Below are positions 8,330 to 21,230 of a stretch of 64,000 nucleotides of DNA, in pieces. This stretch comes from Carallia brachiata. Taxonomy: Eukaryota; Streptophyta; Magnoliopsida; Malpighiales; Rhizophoraceae. The notes below the pieces were generated by a model. That model saw only the letters and a list, made by a program, of their open reading frames with translations, made no database searches and was not told the origin of the DNA. Every line of letters begins with the position of its first letter. Position 1 is the first letter of the stretch. Position numbers and translations under genes: made by a program. Location: contig JADCRB010000010.1 in assembly GCA_021464245.1 (NCBI GenBank), positions 2,436,735 through 2,500,734 on the forward strand, in the 5' to 3' direction.

Positions 8330-11300
8330 ATGAAGTCGCCCTCGCTGCTCTCTATCTCCATGTTGATTATCAAGAGCTTGCTTTTCTTGTCCTCATTTCT
8401 TTGTATTTCAGTCATTTCAGCCGCCTCTTTTATGGGTCGTCCATCCTGCCAGGATCATGAGCTCTTTGCTCTATTGCAGTTGAAACAAAGCTTCATAATA
8501 AGCTGCTCTGCCTCCTGCGATCCTTTCGCTTATCCAAAGACTGAATCTTGGAAGCTCCACAGTGGAGATAATGGCTGCTGCACTTGGGATGGCATCGAGT
8601 GTGATATCAACACCGGTCATGTGATAGGCCTTGATTTCAGTAGCAGCCGTCTGTCTGGTTCCCTCAATGCCAACAATAGCCTCTTCCATCTTGTTCACCT
8701 CCATAGACTTAACCTCGCTGACAATCATTTTAATTACTCGCAAATACCAGTGGGTTTACCCCATCTTTCTAAGCTAGTCTCGCTCAACATTTCGAATTCT
8801 GCTTTTTCTGGCCAAATCCCATCAGACATTTCACAATTGTCCAAATTGGTGTCTCTTGATCTATCTAGCAATGGACCAAAACCAGAACTTGATTTGTCTA
8901 TGATTAGTCAATTAGTACTAACCAAAGCGAATTTTAGAAACCTAGTTCACAATCTAACCAGCCTAGAAGTTCTTAATCTCCACAGTGTGTGCATAGGATC
9001 CACTGTGCCTGGTTTCTTGGCCAACTTATCCTCGTTAACATCTCTTGTTTTAAGAGATTGCAAACTGTATGGTGAATTTCCTTCAGTGGTTTTCCAGCTG
9101 CCGAATCTACAATCTATTGTTTGTCACGGAACTGGGGTCTCAGAGGCCGTTTACCTGAATTTAACTGAACGTGTCCACTTATGACATTGGATCTTGCGCA
9201 AACATGTTTCACAGGAGAGCTGCCAGTTTCATTTGAAAACCTCCGTTCATTGCAATTTTTGGAAACTATGGAGAGCAACTTCTTTAGACAAATTCCTGAC
9301 TCATTTGCAAATTTGACAAAGCTTGCTCACTTCGGACTTTGGGGAAATCCTTTTGAGGTTCCAACGTTTTATCCCTGTCATGGCTTGGTAGGCAGAGCAA
9401 ACTCACTCTTTTAGGCCTTACGAATGTTATATTAAAGAGCGAGCTTCCGGTTTATATCGCCAATCTTACCCAACTTCAGAAACTATATATGCTCCGCTGT
9501 CAGATAGTTGGTCAAATCTCTCTTGCTTTTAAGTATGAACCAATTATCTGATCTTATGAACCAATTATCTGATCTTCGGCTTACAGACAAGGAATTGCAA
9601 GGGGTGATTCCGTATTCAATCTCTCAGTTGGTCCAGTTAACTTCTTTAGGTCTATCAAACAACGCATTGCAAGGACCCATTCCAGATTCTATATTCCAAC
9701 TGCAAAGCCTCGAAAATCTTCAACTTGATCATAATAACTTGAGTGGCATAGTCGACTTCGATGCGTTACTCAACCTCCAAAACTTGACCCGCCTGGACCT
9801 GTCAAACAATATGCTATCAATTCACTTCATGGCCAATACTAATCCTACCCACCGAAAGTTTGTTATGTTAGGACTTGGAACGTGTAATTTAGGTCACTTC
9901 CCATCGTTTCTACGTGATCAAGATCACCTGGAATGGCTGGCCTTGCACGATAACCATATTCATGGCATAATACCCAGCTGGTTATGGAACATTGGCAAGA
10001 CACTCTACTGGTGTTAGACCTCTCAGAAAACTTCCTTCAGGTTTTGAAAACGGTCCTGAAGTGTTGCCATGGGCTCAACTTGTGGTTTTAGACCTCCACT
10101 CTAATGTGTTGCAAGGTTCGCTTCCAATACCACCAACAACCATTGTGACCTATATTACCTCCAATAACAATTTTACAGGCGAGATTTTGTCGTGGCTGTG
10201 CAACCTCAATTACCTTAGGTACCTTGACTTCTCCAACAACAATCTCAGTGGCATGCTTCCTCAATGCTTGGAGAGTTTAAGTGCTTCGCTTGAACTACTA
10301 AATCTGGGAGGCAACAACTTTTACGGTAAGATTCCACCTATGCACCCAAATTCCTGCAATTTGAAGGTGCTCATGTTGGGAAGCAATAATTAGAAGGGCG
10401 AGTACAAGATCGTTGGCAAATTGTACAAAGCTAGAGATTTTAGACATTGGAAACAACCAGATAAACGATGCTTTCCCCTCTTGGTAGGCAGCACTTCAGC
10501 AGTTAAAGATTCTTATTCTACGGTTCAATCAATTCAATGGCACACTCCTTAATCATGAATCCGTATTCCATTTCCCCAGTTTACAAATCATTGACCTCTC
10601 TCAGAACAACTTTTCTGGTCCACTGCCGACGCAGTTCTTTCTGAATTGGAATGCGATGGAAATAGCAAATGCAAGCAGGTTAGCTTACATGCATACATAC
10701 ATGCCATTTTCCATGAGGGACGAAGACTATAGTCAGACAATGGGAAATTTTTTCTACCGAGTTGCTCTACCTAACAAAGGAAAGTACCAGCAATACGACA
10801 AGATTCTAGAATTCTTCATCGCCATGGATCTGTCAAGTAATGGTTTTTCTGGACAAATTCCTGTGTCCATTGGGAGACTTTGTGGGCTTTATCTTCTGAA
10901 CCTTTCCAATAATGCTTTAGTTGGCAGCATTCCCACATTCTTGGCAAAACTCACACAGTTGGAGTCATTAGATCTTTCTCGAAACAAACTGACAGGAGAA
11001 ATTCCTCAGCAATTAACGTAACTTAATTTCCTTGCAGTGTTCAACGTCTCTGAAAACAATCTAAGAGGACCCATCCCGCACGGAAAGCAATTTGACACGT
11101 TTCAGAACAGCTCCTACGAGGGGAACTCTGGCTTGCGTGGGAACACTTTGTCAAGACAATGTGGAAATTCATAGGCGTTTTCGCCATCAGCTTCAAACTT
11201 TGAAGAAAATGAGAACACGGGGCTCTTGGACTGAATTTGGCTGGAAACCAATTGTGATTGGATATGTCAGTGGACTCTTGGGTGGGTTGGCAATCGGGCA

Positions 11301-11391
11301 CGTTGTGGTCTCAAGGAACTATCAATGGTTCATGAAGACTTTCAGGGTCAGACCGCGAACAAGGATGAGGAACAATAGACGCAGGAACTGA
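8330..11391 (+). pseudogene. leucine-rich-repeat receptor-like protein (Cf-9/RLP type), decayed
   Basis: Intact RLPs are cell-surface immune or developmental receptors without a kinase. Here the start at 8330 gives a hydrophobic signal peptide (about residues 10-32). It is followed by an LRRNT cap ('DHELFALLQLKQSF', 'CCTWDGIECD'), many plant LRRs (SxLxxLxSLxLSxNxLxGxIP), an island-like section near 10656-10800, more LRRs and a juxtamembrane region. A C-terminal transmembrane helix ('VIGYVSGLLGGLAIG', about 11260-11305) precedes a short basic tail ending at 11389-11391. Total length near 1,000 codons matches the family. It is broken by a frameshift near 9131, TGA 9163-9165, frameshifts near 9370-9415 and 10000-10015, stops at 10390-10392, 10485-10487, 11019-11021 and 11173-11175, and a further frameshift near 11200. 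A 21-bp tandem duplication sits at 9535-9576. It has no introns, as is usual for RLPs. Confidence 0.9.
9535..9576 (+). repeat. 21-bp tandem duplication within the RLP pseudogene
   Basis: Two exact adjacent copies of ATGAACCAATTATCTGATCT plus T. The unit is a multiple of three, so it adds seven residues (MNQLSDL) without shifting the frame. It looks like recent replication slippage in one LRR. Confidence 0.9.
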
Positions 11392-14300
11392 ATTTCTATA
11401 ATTTCAAGTCCTAACAAAAAGAGTGTCCGGCATTTGTAGCCCAAAATTAGGGACATTATCGTTCATCAGCAAGACTGCTGGTTCCAAAATTTGAGGCGTA
11501 GGCTTAAATAAAAGGCGTACCAGTTCATGAATGATTGGAATCCGTGTTATGCAATATTATAGAGAGGTCATATGAACGTAACAAGAAATTATCTTTACTG
11601 TTATTTATAATCATGAATTAGAGATATCATCGATTGTGTTCTCAGCAATTTACAACTGATCCATATTTATGCCTTTTAGGGTTGCACTATTAGATCTAAA
11701 GCATATTCCTGGAGGATATATTTCGTGGTTTGCACCACATTTTTTTTTTAAAGACTCAATGCCAGCAATATTAGGTTTTTTTTATAAGATTGCTCAAAAT
11801 AAGATATATATATATAAAGAAAATCAGTACTAAATAAAAAATCATGAATCTTCGATCCTAAATCTTTAACTCAAATAGTTATTGGTCTTGTTAATTAGGG
11901 TTGTGGTTGAAAGTTTGACTCTCACCACGCTTCTTCTCTCTTTTTGTCTGTATGACTTTAACCTTAGGACAAAAAAAAAATTTCATGAATCTTCACATCT
12001 GAAAATCCATTATACACTGCAATTCCATCGAGCAAAGAAAAGATCATAGAACCAATTCTCAGTGCCCTGCAATTCCACATTCTCCCCAGAAGCATGTTAC
12101 TAATAATGCAAATTTCACATACGCATAAAAACCATTCTAAAAGAAAAAACAGAAAAGTTTCAAACCCCAAAAAATTTTTTTTTGCCAATCTAATATGAGC
12201 TTTACAAATAATAATTTAGATCTGGTAGTTTTTTTCTTGTCACAAGTTCAACACATCGTCAATTATCTAACAAATCATCAAGTAACTCAAACAGAAAACA
12301 GCACAAAAGCTGATATTAAAAAACAAGAAACAAAAGGAAAACCATGTGGTTAAAAAGACAAATATGCCGGCTATAATTGCAGGCGATTAGTTGAATATTT
12401 GTGCCATTTGGGGCAACAGAAATCAACCCAAGCCAACAACGGAAATTCAATGAACCATTCACAGTACAATTAACTGATACTCAAATCCCCAATATTCAAG
12501 TAACCATCAGACAAAGTAGCTGCACGTTTTTACCAAATTCACAAATTCAAAATGGATGTCAGCCTTCTTCCAATCAAATGATGCCCCACAAACAATCATA
12601 TGGCACAAATCAACGTCCAAAAACAAAAATATAAATAGAAAAACTAAATTTGAAGATAATAAAAATTTGCTTTCCCGATTTCCCCTACAAAAAAGAAACA
12701 AAATTATTCCAAAAATTAAAAAAAAATCTCAGCTAAATATGCAAATATATATGGACTAAGATTAAGCCTGCGCATTACATGAATTTTAGATATTTGTTGG
12801 CTGCTGGTTAAGGCATGAAGCATACTATAATTAATTATATTTACATAGTTTGTGAAAAAGTATTATTTTTTCTTAATTGTTTCAAATTTGACAATTAAGC
12901 ATATTGTGCGAGCAATAATAAATTTTTCTTGAAACAAACACTTAAGTAATTCAAATTAATTGTTATTGTCAAGTAAAATATGCTTACTTTACTTGACATG
13001 ACCCTATCTTCTGGATTGATAAAGTTGTATAAAAAGCAATGAATTTAGGAATATGAATTTTTTGAAAGTGTCGGCCCTTTAAGTTAACCTATCCAATATC
13101 TTTGGGCTTTAAATTGAAATGTTAACCGAAATGAATCATTAAAATCCAGGTAAACTTTTGTTAACTGGAAATTTCAATTCAATAAAAAAAATTTTTGAAT
13201 GTAAAAAAGAATCTTTTTTATGTCATTGGTAAAAATAATTTATAATCATCATTATATAAAAAGATAAATAAGTGATTATTTAAAATATAATAATACTTTA
13301 CTAAAATTTATTTGCTATTGATAGTTTCATTAGCATTATATTTTGATATTACTAGAAAAAAAAATAGAATATATATATCAAATAAAATTTCGGTTTAATT
13401 AAGTTAACTACGAATTACTATAGCTAAACTCTGTAACAGAACCCAAAAAAAAAAAAATGATTCACAACAATTCACTTAACCGATAACAAAATTTGATTTG
13501 GTTAGTAAAAAATTATAATTCAGTGTGGTTCGATTTTGTCAAGTAGTCGAATAAACAAACCGTGCTCGGGCGATTCGGCCACGTTTTCCAAAGTGTTTCA
13601 AAAAAGAGTGTCATTATACTTTCAAAATCATATTTTTGCTCGATTACAACAAAATTTCCATTTTGTGCAACAAGAATTTTATTTTATGCAATAAAGAAAA
13701 CACAGACTTTTCATATTACAAAAAAAAAATGATATTGTTGCACAAAATATAAAACTTGTTGAAATTCGGATAAAACTCAATTTCGGAAGTCTACATTTTT
13801 TCCTTCAAAAAATCCCAAACCTCCATTGTTGCCGCCGCCTTCTCAGCCTCGAGTACTATCACTAACGGCTCTGTCTATTATATTTTTTATTAGGATTCAA
13901 TTCTTCGATTCCAGTTGTACTCAATTTTCTTAAGAGATTCTAGTAGTAAAATTTTCTTTGATAAATTAGGCGCTGGGTAATGTGTCAAGTAGAAATTTGA
14001 CACCTGAAGACATAAATCCACCACTCACTCTTCACTTTTTCTGACTTTCGACCCCATTCAGAACCATTTGGCAATAGGAACTCTGCGAGTGCCATCTAAT
14101 GTTCTTCTTCTTCTCTAGCTTTTGATGATTTTTGAATGCCGAGCGGTAGTCAATTATGCTATTATTCTTGAGATATCACAAGTTAGATCGTGATCAATGA
14201 CAATTGGCTTGCGTTTGTTCGGTTTATGAATTACGGAGTGGCTTCCAAAGATTTCAAAGCAAACATCATCCAGGATTTTGGCTCCAATTCAAGCTTTTAA

Positions 14301-16917
14301 CTATAGAATTTTCCTCTTTTAAGATTTACGTTACTACAGAAATGGTACAGGAGAAGATTACAAAACTCAATTATAGAAGGTTCAAACATGATTCTTTATT
14401 AGAAATTTTTATTTTAACTCTCTTTTTAAAGTTAGTGTAACTTACTTATAATCTTACACTATATAATAAGTAGGGTCCATTTCAATATATATTTGCTTTA
14501 TTTTTCATTCAATTTTTAATCTTTTAGTCATCAAAATAAATGATTTTTTTTTTATCTATCAGAACTGGTAACTTAATGGTAAGTGCAGAAAGAATATGAG
14601 CATTAAGTCTAAGAATCCAAACCTAGAGATTAGAAACACCAAACCTCGACAAATTGGGCTCTTTTCAGTGCTCTTTATTAGCAAGAATTAATAGAAAGCT
14701 TTGACTCAGAAAAAGAATTAATAGAAAGCCTCTCGCTAAACTTTTCCTTTGTACATGAGATAAATTGTGATTATTCTTTTTTTTGTTTTGGGTCCTAAAA
14801 TTGTGATTATTCTACTTTATATGGGCAGGGCAAAGATAGGCCGAAGGCCATGTATATCTGAGCCATTGTTTGATTAGGGCCGAGTTAAAAAAAAAAAATG
14901 ATTCGGGCCGAGCCTAAAAGAGAAATTTCAAGTCCAAGCCAACTACTTTCCAAGGCCCCCTTCCCTTTGACCCTTCATTAATATTCTTTCTTTCTTTCTT
15001 TCTCTTTTGTTTTTTTTCTTTGTTGGAAAGAAGTCAACAAAGATATTTGAAGTTTGTATTAAAAAAAAAAAAACAGAGAGAAATTTTAACTGCAATTTAC
15101 AGTTTGCAAAATCTGAACTATTGACTACATGACAAAAGCTTAAACCCAAAAAAAAAAGAGGATAGAAGCTAGGCTCCAAGTTTATTAAAAAGAAGAATGC
15201 TATAAACACAATGATTTGGTGATTAAACTTCTTAATTTTCACAAAAAGCACAATAATTAACTTATATACGTCGTTTAATATGCGGTGATTAAACTTCTTA
15301 ATTCGGTGGTTTGAGGAAAAAAGAAGGAATGCGGAAGGTGGAGCACAATATGGAAGCATGGAGCCGAGATGTAGACAGATACCCAAAATCCATGACAAGA
15401 TGATGGCCTGGCATATAATCATGAAGGTTGTTGAAAAATTTTTGAAGGTGCCTCGGTGGTACCTAAAATTCTGGATTGTCCCAGAGATCTTCTTCGGCAG
15501 GGGATTGCACGTAGTCAAAGCCCAAAATGATTACTGGTCATGCAATGGACATAGCAAGCAGCTCCTTTTCAGCAAGTAGCATGATTATAAATACCACACC
15601 ACCTGTCCTGATCGCTGCTAGGGGCAGTACGTCGCAAAGAACTGCCATAGTTATGCACCTTATAGTCTTTGAAAGCTGCTGGGCTATGGTCCAGGCAGCC
15701 CTGTTGGCTGTTAATTAGGCCTCCTGCTGTGTACAAATTGTCAAATGGCAATATGAATTTTCCGGAACATTTGGGTCCAACTACAGTACTACAATAAATA
15801 AACAAAAAAAAAAAAACACGCATTAACGTGACGGACATGAGATCTTTATATAACTCGCATTTTTTCAGTATGTGCACATAAATAATTAGATGTGCATACA
15901 AATTATTTAAATGAATATAAAAGTAAGTAATAACTTTTTTCATAACTGTGTAAATATTTTTGACATCCTCTTTCATATTTATCTTAACTTTATGCACATT
16001 ATAAACCTTTAAAGAAAAAAAAAAAAAAAAGTATAGAACTCGTTCGGGACTTAGGCCACCACGTCACGCTTTCCTCCTCTCCTGTCTCCCTGCTCAGTTT
16101 CTTTTAACTTTTTCTTTATTTTTCTTAGGCGGAGGATCATTTCAGTAGCCAATCTAATGCTTATAATCACTCAATTGTTTAATCAAAATTTCTAGCTGGA
16201 ATTTCAAAGCTCACCAATGGATTAGCAAGAATCACCTCATTTTTGTTTCCTTTTATTCTCAAGTTCATTTTAAAATCTTTGTAACCTTAATAAGCATCAA
16301 ATCTTTGTCAATAGAAGGGAAGCACATTCACTTCATTTGCTGGAACAATTGTTGAGATCGAACCTTATTAATTTGTGAAGGTTGCTCCGTGATCGATGTG
16401 TTTGACATCAAACATATTCCAGCGGCTCCTATCATCAGAGATCTACTGATTCTACGGTTATGGCCTAAAATCTGGTTCAGTTACTAGAAAATGACCTGTT
16501 CAATAAAATGAATTTATATTCCGCGGGGGGGGGGGGGGGGGGGAAATTTTGTCATCGAGGGGCCAATCCTTATGATTCATCCCCCAACAATAAAAATCAC
16601 AGACAAGCAGGTAATCCATAATGATATCTGTCCTTGTACAGAGAAGAAAAATTAATGACACCTGTGTGGCGAATATAGAGTACATAGTGTCATAAATTTT
16701 CCAATTTTTTGACAGAAAAAAAAAACAAAGAAAAGAAAAGAGCACACAATTTTAGGTTTGGCAATGATTAAGATGTGTTTGAATTATAAGAAAATTGTGA
16801 GAAAATAAAATTATAAAAAAAGGAAATAGTTTGTATAGATTAGTTAAAAAATAATGAAAAATTATTGAAAAAAAAATTATAAGAAAATAAAATAATTTAA
16901 ATAGATGAAAAATAAGA
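11392..16917. other. intergenic AT-rich DNA, no gene supported
   Basis: The first 300 bp may hold the old 3' UTR of the RLP pseudogene. The rest is AT-rich sequence with homopolymer runs, a CTTT-rich patch at 14985-15005 and a 19-base G run at 16525-16543. ORFs at 14943-15518 and 15569-15997 on the minus strand are low-complexity or lack recognisable domains. A patch at 14400-14480 resembles 32140-32215 in the same orientation, suggesting an old dispersed repeat. Confidence 0.5.
16525..16543. repeat. poly(G) run of 19 bases
   Basis: A pure G homopolymer follows CCGC in an otherwise AT-rich region. It is G-quadruplex prone on the plus strand. Its exact length is uncertain because such runs are prone to sequencing and assembly error. 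Confidence 0.9.
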
Positions 16918-17240
16918 TACTGTCAAAGTCGGTGACTCAGTAGTAATTCGGAGAGTTTACTCTCTCAACGATTCGAGTTCGAGTCCCCTCATTTGCCCCA
17001 GCACCATTATCCTGAGATTTATGCTTAGAATGTATTGTTGTATTTAAAACTCTTTAACACCTCGGTATAAATGAAGCTCTTTCGGGCCTATTAGTACTTC
17101 AATAATAGATCTGTATTTATAGAGGTAGTTTTATAAAGTGTTCAAATGAGAGTTACTTCGATCTCAACCTATAGATATAATGACTGATATACTTGCAGTA
17201 TATCTTTTTTTCTATTAAAAAAAAAGAGAAATAGGTTAAA
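16918..17240 (+). mobile_element. candidate tRNA-derived SINE
   Basis: An A-box-like TGACTCAGTAG (16933-16943) and a B-box AGTTCGAGTCC (16976-16986) lie 43 bp apart, as in RNA polymerase III promoters of tRNA-derived SINEs. They are followed by about 230 bp of unrelated body and a T-rich then A-rich end at about 17205-17228. No flanking target duplication was found by eye and no cloverleaf folds convincingly, so it is not a tRNA gene. It could also be a chance match. Confidence 0.4.
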
Positions 17241-18195
17241 TATGATAGGAAAAAAAATAATGTGAATTAGAATAGACATTTTCTTTCCAACAAAATTCTT
17301 TCTCATGGTTTTCCTACAAAATAAACAGGTTAGTCACTCCCTTCCTGTAGCAAAAAATAAAAAGCGAGCTAATATGCATAGTTTCCGTGAAAAAATAAAT
17401 ATAAAACTGTAAATATTTGACTATTACATAAATTTTACAATATGAGATCCTGCTGTATAGGAACTCCCCTCTTAATTAATGATGAATGTCATAGTCTTTG
17501 TAGGTGGCAAAAAGAGATTAATTTTTTACAATGTAAAGTCAACAGTACTCAGAAGTTGAAATTAAAAAAAAAAAATTGTACGAGTGTTTGCAACTATATG
17601 GGCACAAACATTTTCGCCACATAGAACAGAAATTGAAACGCTGATGCCGAGGAGGTTGCAAAAGCAATATCCATTTGTTGCAAGGATTGAATTGAACCTA
17701 CTTCCCTCTAAGGATATATCTGCACTTGCACTTGTACCAAAACTATAATTTAATTAATATTAAAATTATTTTTAAAATTAAGAATCTCGAGTTTACATAA
17801 TAAAAACGACGATACATTACTTTCCAATCAATAAATTAAAGAACAAAAAAGACCTCCATGATTTGTCATGCACGTTCATGCCAGTCATGGAATTGTATAT
17901 GATCATTTATTTCATATAGACTCCATAAAGCAATGTCTTGTGCCATGAAGCAGAAATTCATTCCTTGACCACTAGAAAGACTTTGACGTACGCATCGGAG
18001 TCTCAACATCATTTTTTTTTTTTTTTTGACATTATGAAGCTACCCTATTTCTTTTGTTGGGCCTTACCACAGCCAATTAAGTAAAAATTCCAAGACTTAA
18101 AACATGAAAAAGATGCCTGCAGATGGAACATTAGATATAATTTCTTCATCAATGCTAAATAAATAGATTAGATAAGTGAACTGTCTGTTAGTGCT
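17241..18195. other. intergenic DNA downstream of the KANADI gene
   Basis: AT-rich sequence. Nothing recognisable apart from the presumed 3' UTR of the minus-strand KANADI gene in its right-hand part. Confidence 0.4.
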
Positions 18196-18421
18196 TTAAC
18201 ACTTGAGAAGAGTGAACTCATTTGAAGGTTCTGCATGGTCCATAACTTGCCAACTTGGTCTTCCAAGAGTGAACTCTAGGCTAGGCAACACATCTGATGG
18301 AGACAAGGAACTAGACTCCAACCTGTCCTTGACAGTACTCTCGGACAAATGAAGGCATGCCTTGGGTCCGTCCTCCTAATAAAAGATTTGAAACAAAGTC
18401 ATGCATTTCATCATAACAAGC

Positions 18422-18452
<31 letters not shown>

Positions 18453-19604
18453 CTATATATATATATATATATATACATTCTGTATATTTATAATTAAATT
18501 TCAGCGCATGCCATAAGATTGTACCTTGACGTCATGGACATTTAATTGGGAGTATGCCAAAGCTTCAGAGCTGGTTCTATTTTCACCGTTTCTCTCGGTT
18601 GATGATGGCCACGGACCTCTGTCAATGAAATTATTGCATGCCCAATTAATTCTACTACAAAATGGACAACTGAAATGAGATTAACATGGAAAACTTGAGG
18701 GGGCAGCAGTGGCCAGAGGGGTCAGGTCATAACATCAACTGGCTATTGTACTCTGTAGCACATGGATATGGCTTTATTATTGAAAGATTTTAGTATACAA
18801 AGATTAATGGCCAATAAAATATTCAAATGCATCATAAGGTTGAATTATAGAGTACATATTTTATGGTCAACAGTTACATACCAAAGGAGAAGGTCATTTT
18901 TGGCGTTTCGTGCAAGTAGAAATATAAATACATCACGAAAGTGTTCAAACTTCTCAAGTCTCAACGAATCACAAACAGAATGGAATTATGAGAATCGTAT
19001 CAGTAACAAGTCCTGAAATTTTGGTCAGCAGAATGAACCAAAACATATGAACTTGTGAGATGTCTGGTTTTCTTTCCTTTTTTTTTTTTTTTCCTCAGGA
19101 AACACTGTATGGCATCAAAACTATATTTATGATAATTGTAATTGTCGTATATATACCCGTGGCAGTATAATACGTATCTCTCAAAGAGCTGGCCAGTCTT
19201 CGGTCTTTCACATTGCTACTTTAAAGGAATAAGTCAAACAAAATTCAGCCAAACGAGGAAAGAATTAATGAGGAACTAAAAGACACACACAAGTGACTCA
19301 GAATGGGAATTGTATTCATTTTCCTGCCCCCCTAGGCCTAGCTAATTGGATTAAAATATATGCGCAGTATTGTGGTTTGAACAAAAAGTCCTTGAACTTA
19401 CCATCTACATGGAATATGGAGATAGGAGAGTGAAGATGTAATTGTATATATCATTTGGGGATCATGAACTCTTAATTGAATCACCTATGAATTATAATTC
19501 GATAGTACCAGAGTCGTCTTTAAACCAGAAGGGTTTTAAGTTGAAACTCTTCTGGGCGAAGCTCAATGTGATCTATGCAGAGCAAGATACTCCAGGAAAC
19601 AAAC

Positions 19605-19653
<49 letters not shown>

Positions 19654-21230
19654 CACATATATACATATAGATATTAAGATCATTAACAAGGACAAAGCAA
19701 GTTGACCAACAGCTCCATGGCGAAGGTGTTTATATGTGAATGCGTGCATGTGTTGTACATTTGCATATTGGTTTGAGGCATCATTTACTTGAGTTGAAAG
19801 AGAGTTGCCATATAACTAAGATGCACATCATGGCAAAAAGAAACAAGAGCAAGAGAGGGGAAAAAGAGAGAGAGAGAGATATAGAGAGAGGGAAATGGGG
19901 CAGTTGAAGCACTCACATCTGGTTTTTCTGAAGAGTTGGTTGAGGTGATGTAGGTGCTGGATGCACAGAATAAGCAGAGTTGATCAAATCAGCTTTTCCA
20001 CTAGATAAACCAGCATCCAACTCATCAACTATCCCTGCCCTTTGGTTCAAACCCACGTCTGTCCTCCCTTGAAGACCTGCAAATTGTCCATAGATAAAGA
20101 GAGCCATTTCATTGCAGCACCTACTTTATCAGAAACCCCAGCAGATAATTCCCCCGGACTGATCAATTCAGTCAAAAGTGCCATACTATTTTTCAAACAT
20201 GAACAGTACATGAGATGATGATAAGTTTGTTCACATTCGAATCATCAACATAGCTAGCTACCAAGCAATGCGAATGTAATGAAATTTTTACCGGATCCTT
20301 TGTCAGTGCTCTTCACTGTTCTATACATCTGCATAAACATCAAGAGGAAACAAAATGAGAAAATAGTACACAACGCTAGGATAAAACTTTTTAATAAGTG
20401 CCCTTCTGTGCAAATAGATCACAGAGAAATATCTTGAATATATATTCATCCTTAACGAAGTCCAAATGAATGCAGATTTCATACAGTGAACACCACCTGC
20501 AAGTGACTCTTTACGTGAGCTAGAGTTAGATCTTTGACATTCATCAGCTCTAATACTGATTTCGGCGTTGCTCCTGCAATAAAGGCCAATAGAAAGTACT
20601 AATTAATCATCTTATCTTTTATAAAACAAAAGTTTATTCCAACAGAACTAGGAAAAGTGAAGTTGATTCATAGAATCAAGCGGATGCGAAAGTAAATTGC
20701 GTTAGATAACTAGTTGTGTATTACTTACTCTCGTGGCCACCGAGAAGCTGGACAGCATGGACAAAATGAGCATGGAGAGTGGTGGTCCATCTCATTCTAG
20801 GAGCCCTGACGCTTCTCTTCACTCCGTTGATCATTTTTGCATTTCTCTTGAAATCACGGCCGTAGATTTGAGGCTGGTAATTGTGATGATGATGGTGGTG
20901 GTGGTGGCTAATGTTTTTGGGCAGTTGCAGTGCTGGAGGACCAAAGTCTGCCACTTCAAACCCTAAGCTCAAAGTGGGCTCATTGAGACCAAGATTATTA
21001 CACAACCTCTCTTGGTTGAAGAAGCCATTTTCATGACTCAAATCGCTTCCACTGCTACCAGAATCAGTAGTTGAGCTCCTATCACTATACAGAGTTTTTC
21101 TTGTTATTCCTCCACCAAACCCAACTTCTCTAATAACACCACAAACTGAGACGGATGGTGGGCTGATTTGCAGGGAAAGATCAGGCAAATGCAGTGATGT
21201 TCTCATCGTGGGGTTCGAGCTTGGGAGCAT
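18196..21230 (-). CDS. KAN4: KANADI-type GARP transcription factor (KAN4/ATS-like), six exons
   Basis: Exons on the minus strand are 21230-20729, 20573-20497, 20328-20292, 20076-19917, 18618-18525 and 18375-18196. All have GT-AG introns and compatible phases, and together give about 349 residues ending at TAA 18196-18198. The GARP DNA-binding domain runs 'RAPRMRWTTTLHAHFVHAVQ', 'LLGGHERATPKSVLEL', 'VKDLTLAHVKSHLQMYRTVK' across exons 1-3. Near the N terminus are 'PDLSLQIS' and 'SSGSDLSHENGFFN', and near the C terminus 'LEFTLGRPSWQ' with a final 'LTLLKC'-like end (EFTLLKC). These are hallmarks of the KAN4/ABERRANT TESTA SHAPE branch. KANADI proteins are nuclear repressors that specify abaxial identity; KAN4 acts in ovule integuments. 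There is an eight-His run in exon 1. Intron 4 holds GT and GA microsatellites; the GA tract starts within 30 bp of the intron's 5' splice site. No lesion is seen. Confidence 0.92.
18427..18474. repeat. (AT)n microsatellite in KANADI intron 5
   Basis: About 24 dinucleotides with one interruption (ATCTAT). It sits entirely within the 149-bp intron between exons 5 and 6, making up about a third of it. Confidence 0.9.
19606..19652. repeat. (GT)n microsatellite in KANADI intron 4
   Basis: About 20 GT units flanked by TATAC/ACATATA sequence, within the 1.3-kb fourth intron. It is likely length-polymorphic. Confidence 0.9.
19864..19893. repeat. (GA)n tract next to the KANADI intron 4 donor site
   Basis: A GA-rich tract (CT-rich on the transcribed strand) begins about 24 bp inside the intron from the 5' splice site of exon 4. 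Such pyrimidine-rich intronic sequence could influence splicing; that is inference. Confidence 0.8.

Noticed and set aside
14943..15518. Long minus-strand ORF (191 codons)
   Set aside because: Phe/Ile/Leu-rich composition from AT-rich noncoding DNA, Lys-rich tail from a simple repeat, no domain or splice context.
15569..15997. Minus-strand ORF of 142 codons, part of which (about 15590-15715) has less biased composition
   Set aside because: No family recognised; the start region is AT-rich noise and the plus strand is also open. It could be a gene scrap, but I cannot support it.
16931..16990. Possible tRNA gene
   Set aside because: A and B box-like words are present but no acceptor or anticodon stem pairs convincingly, so it is listed as a candidate SINE only.
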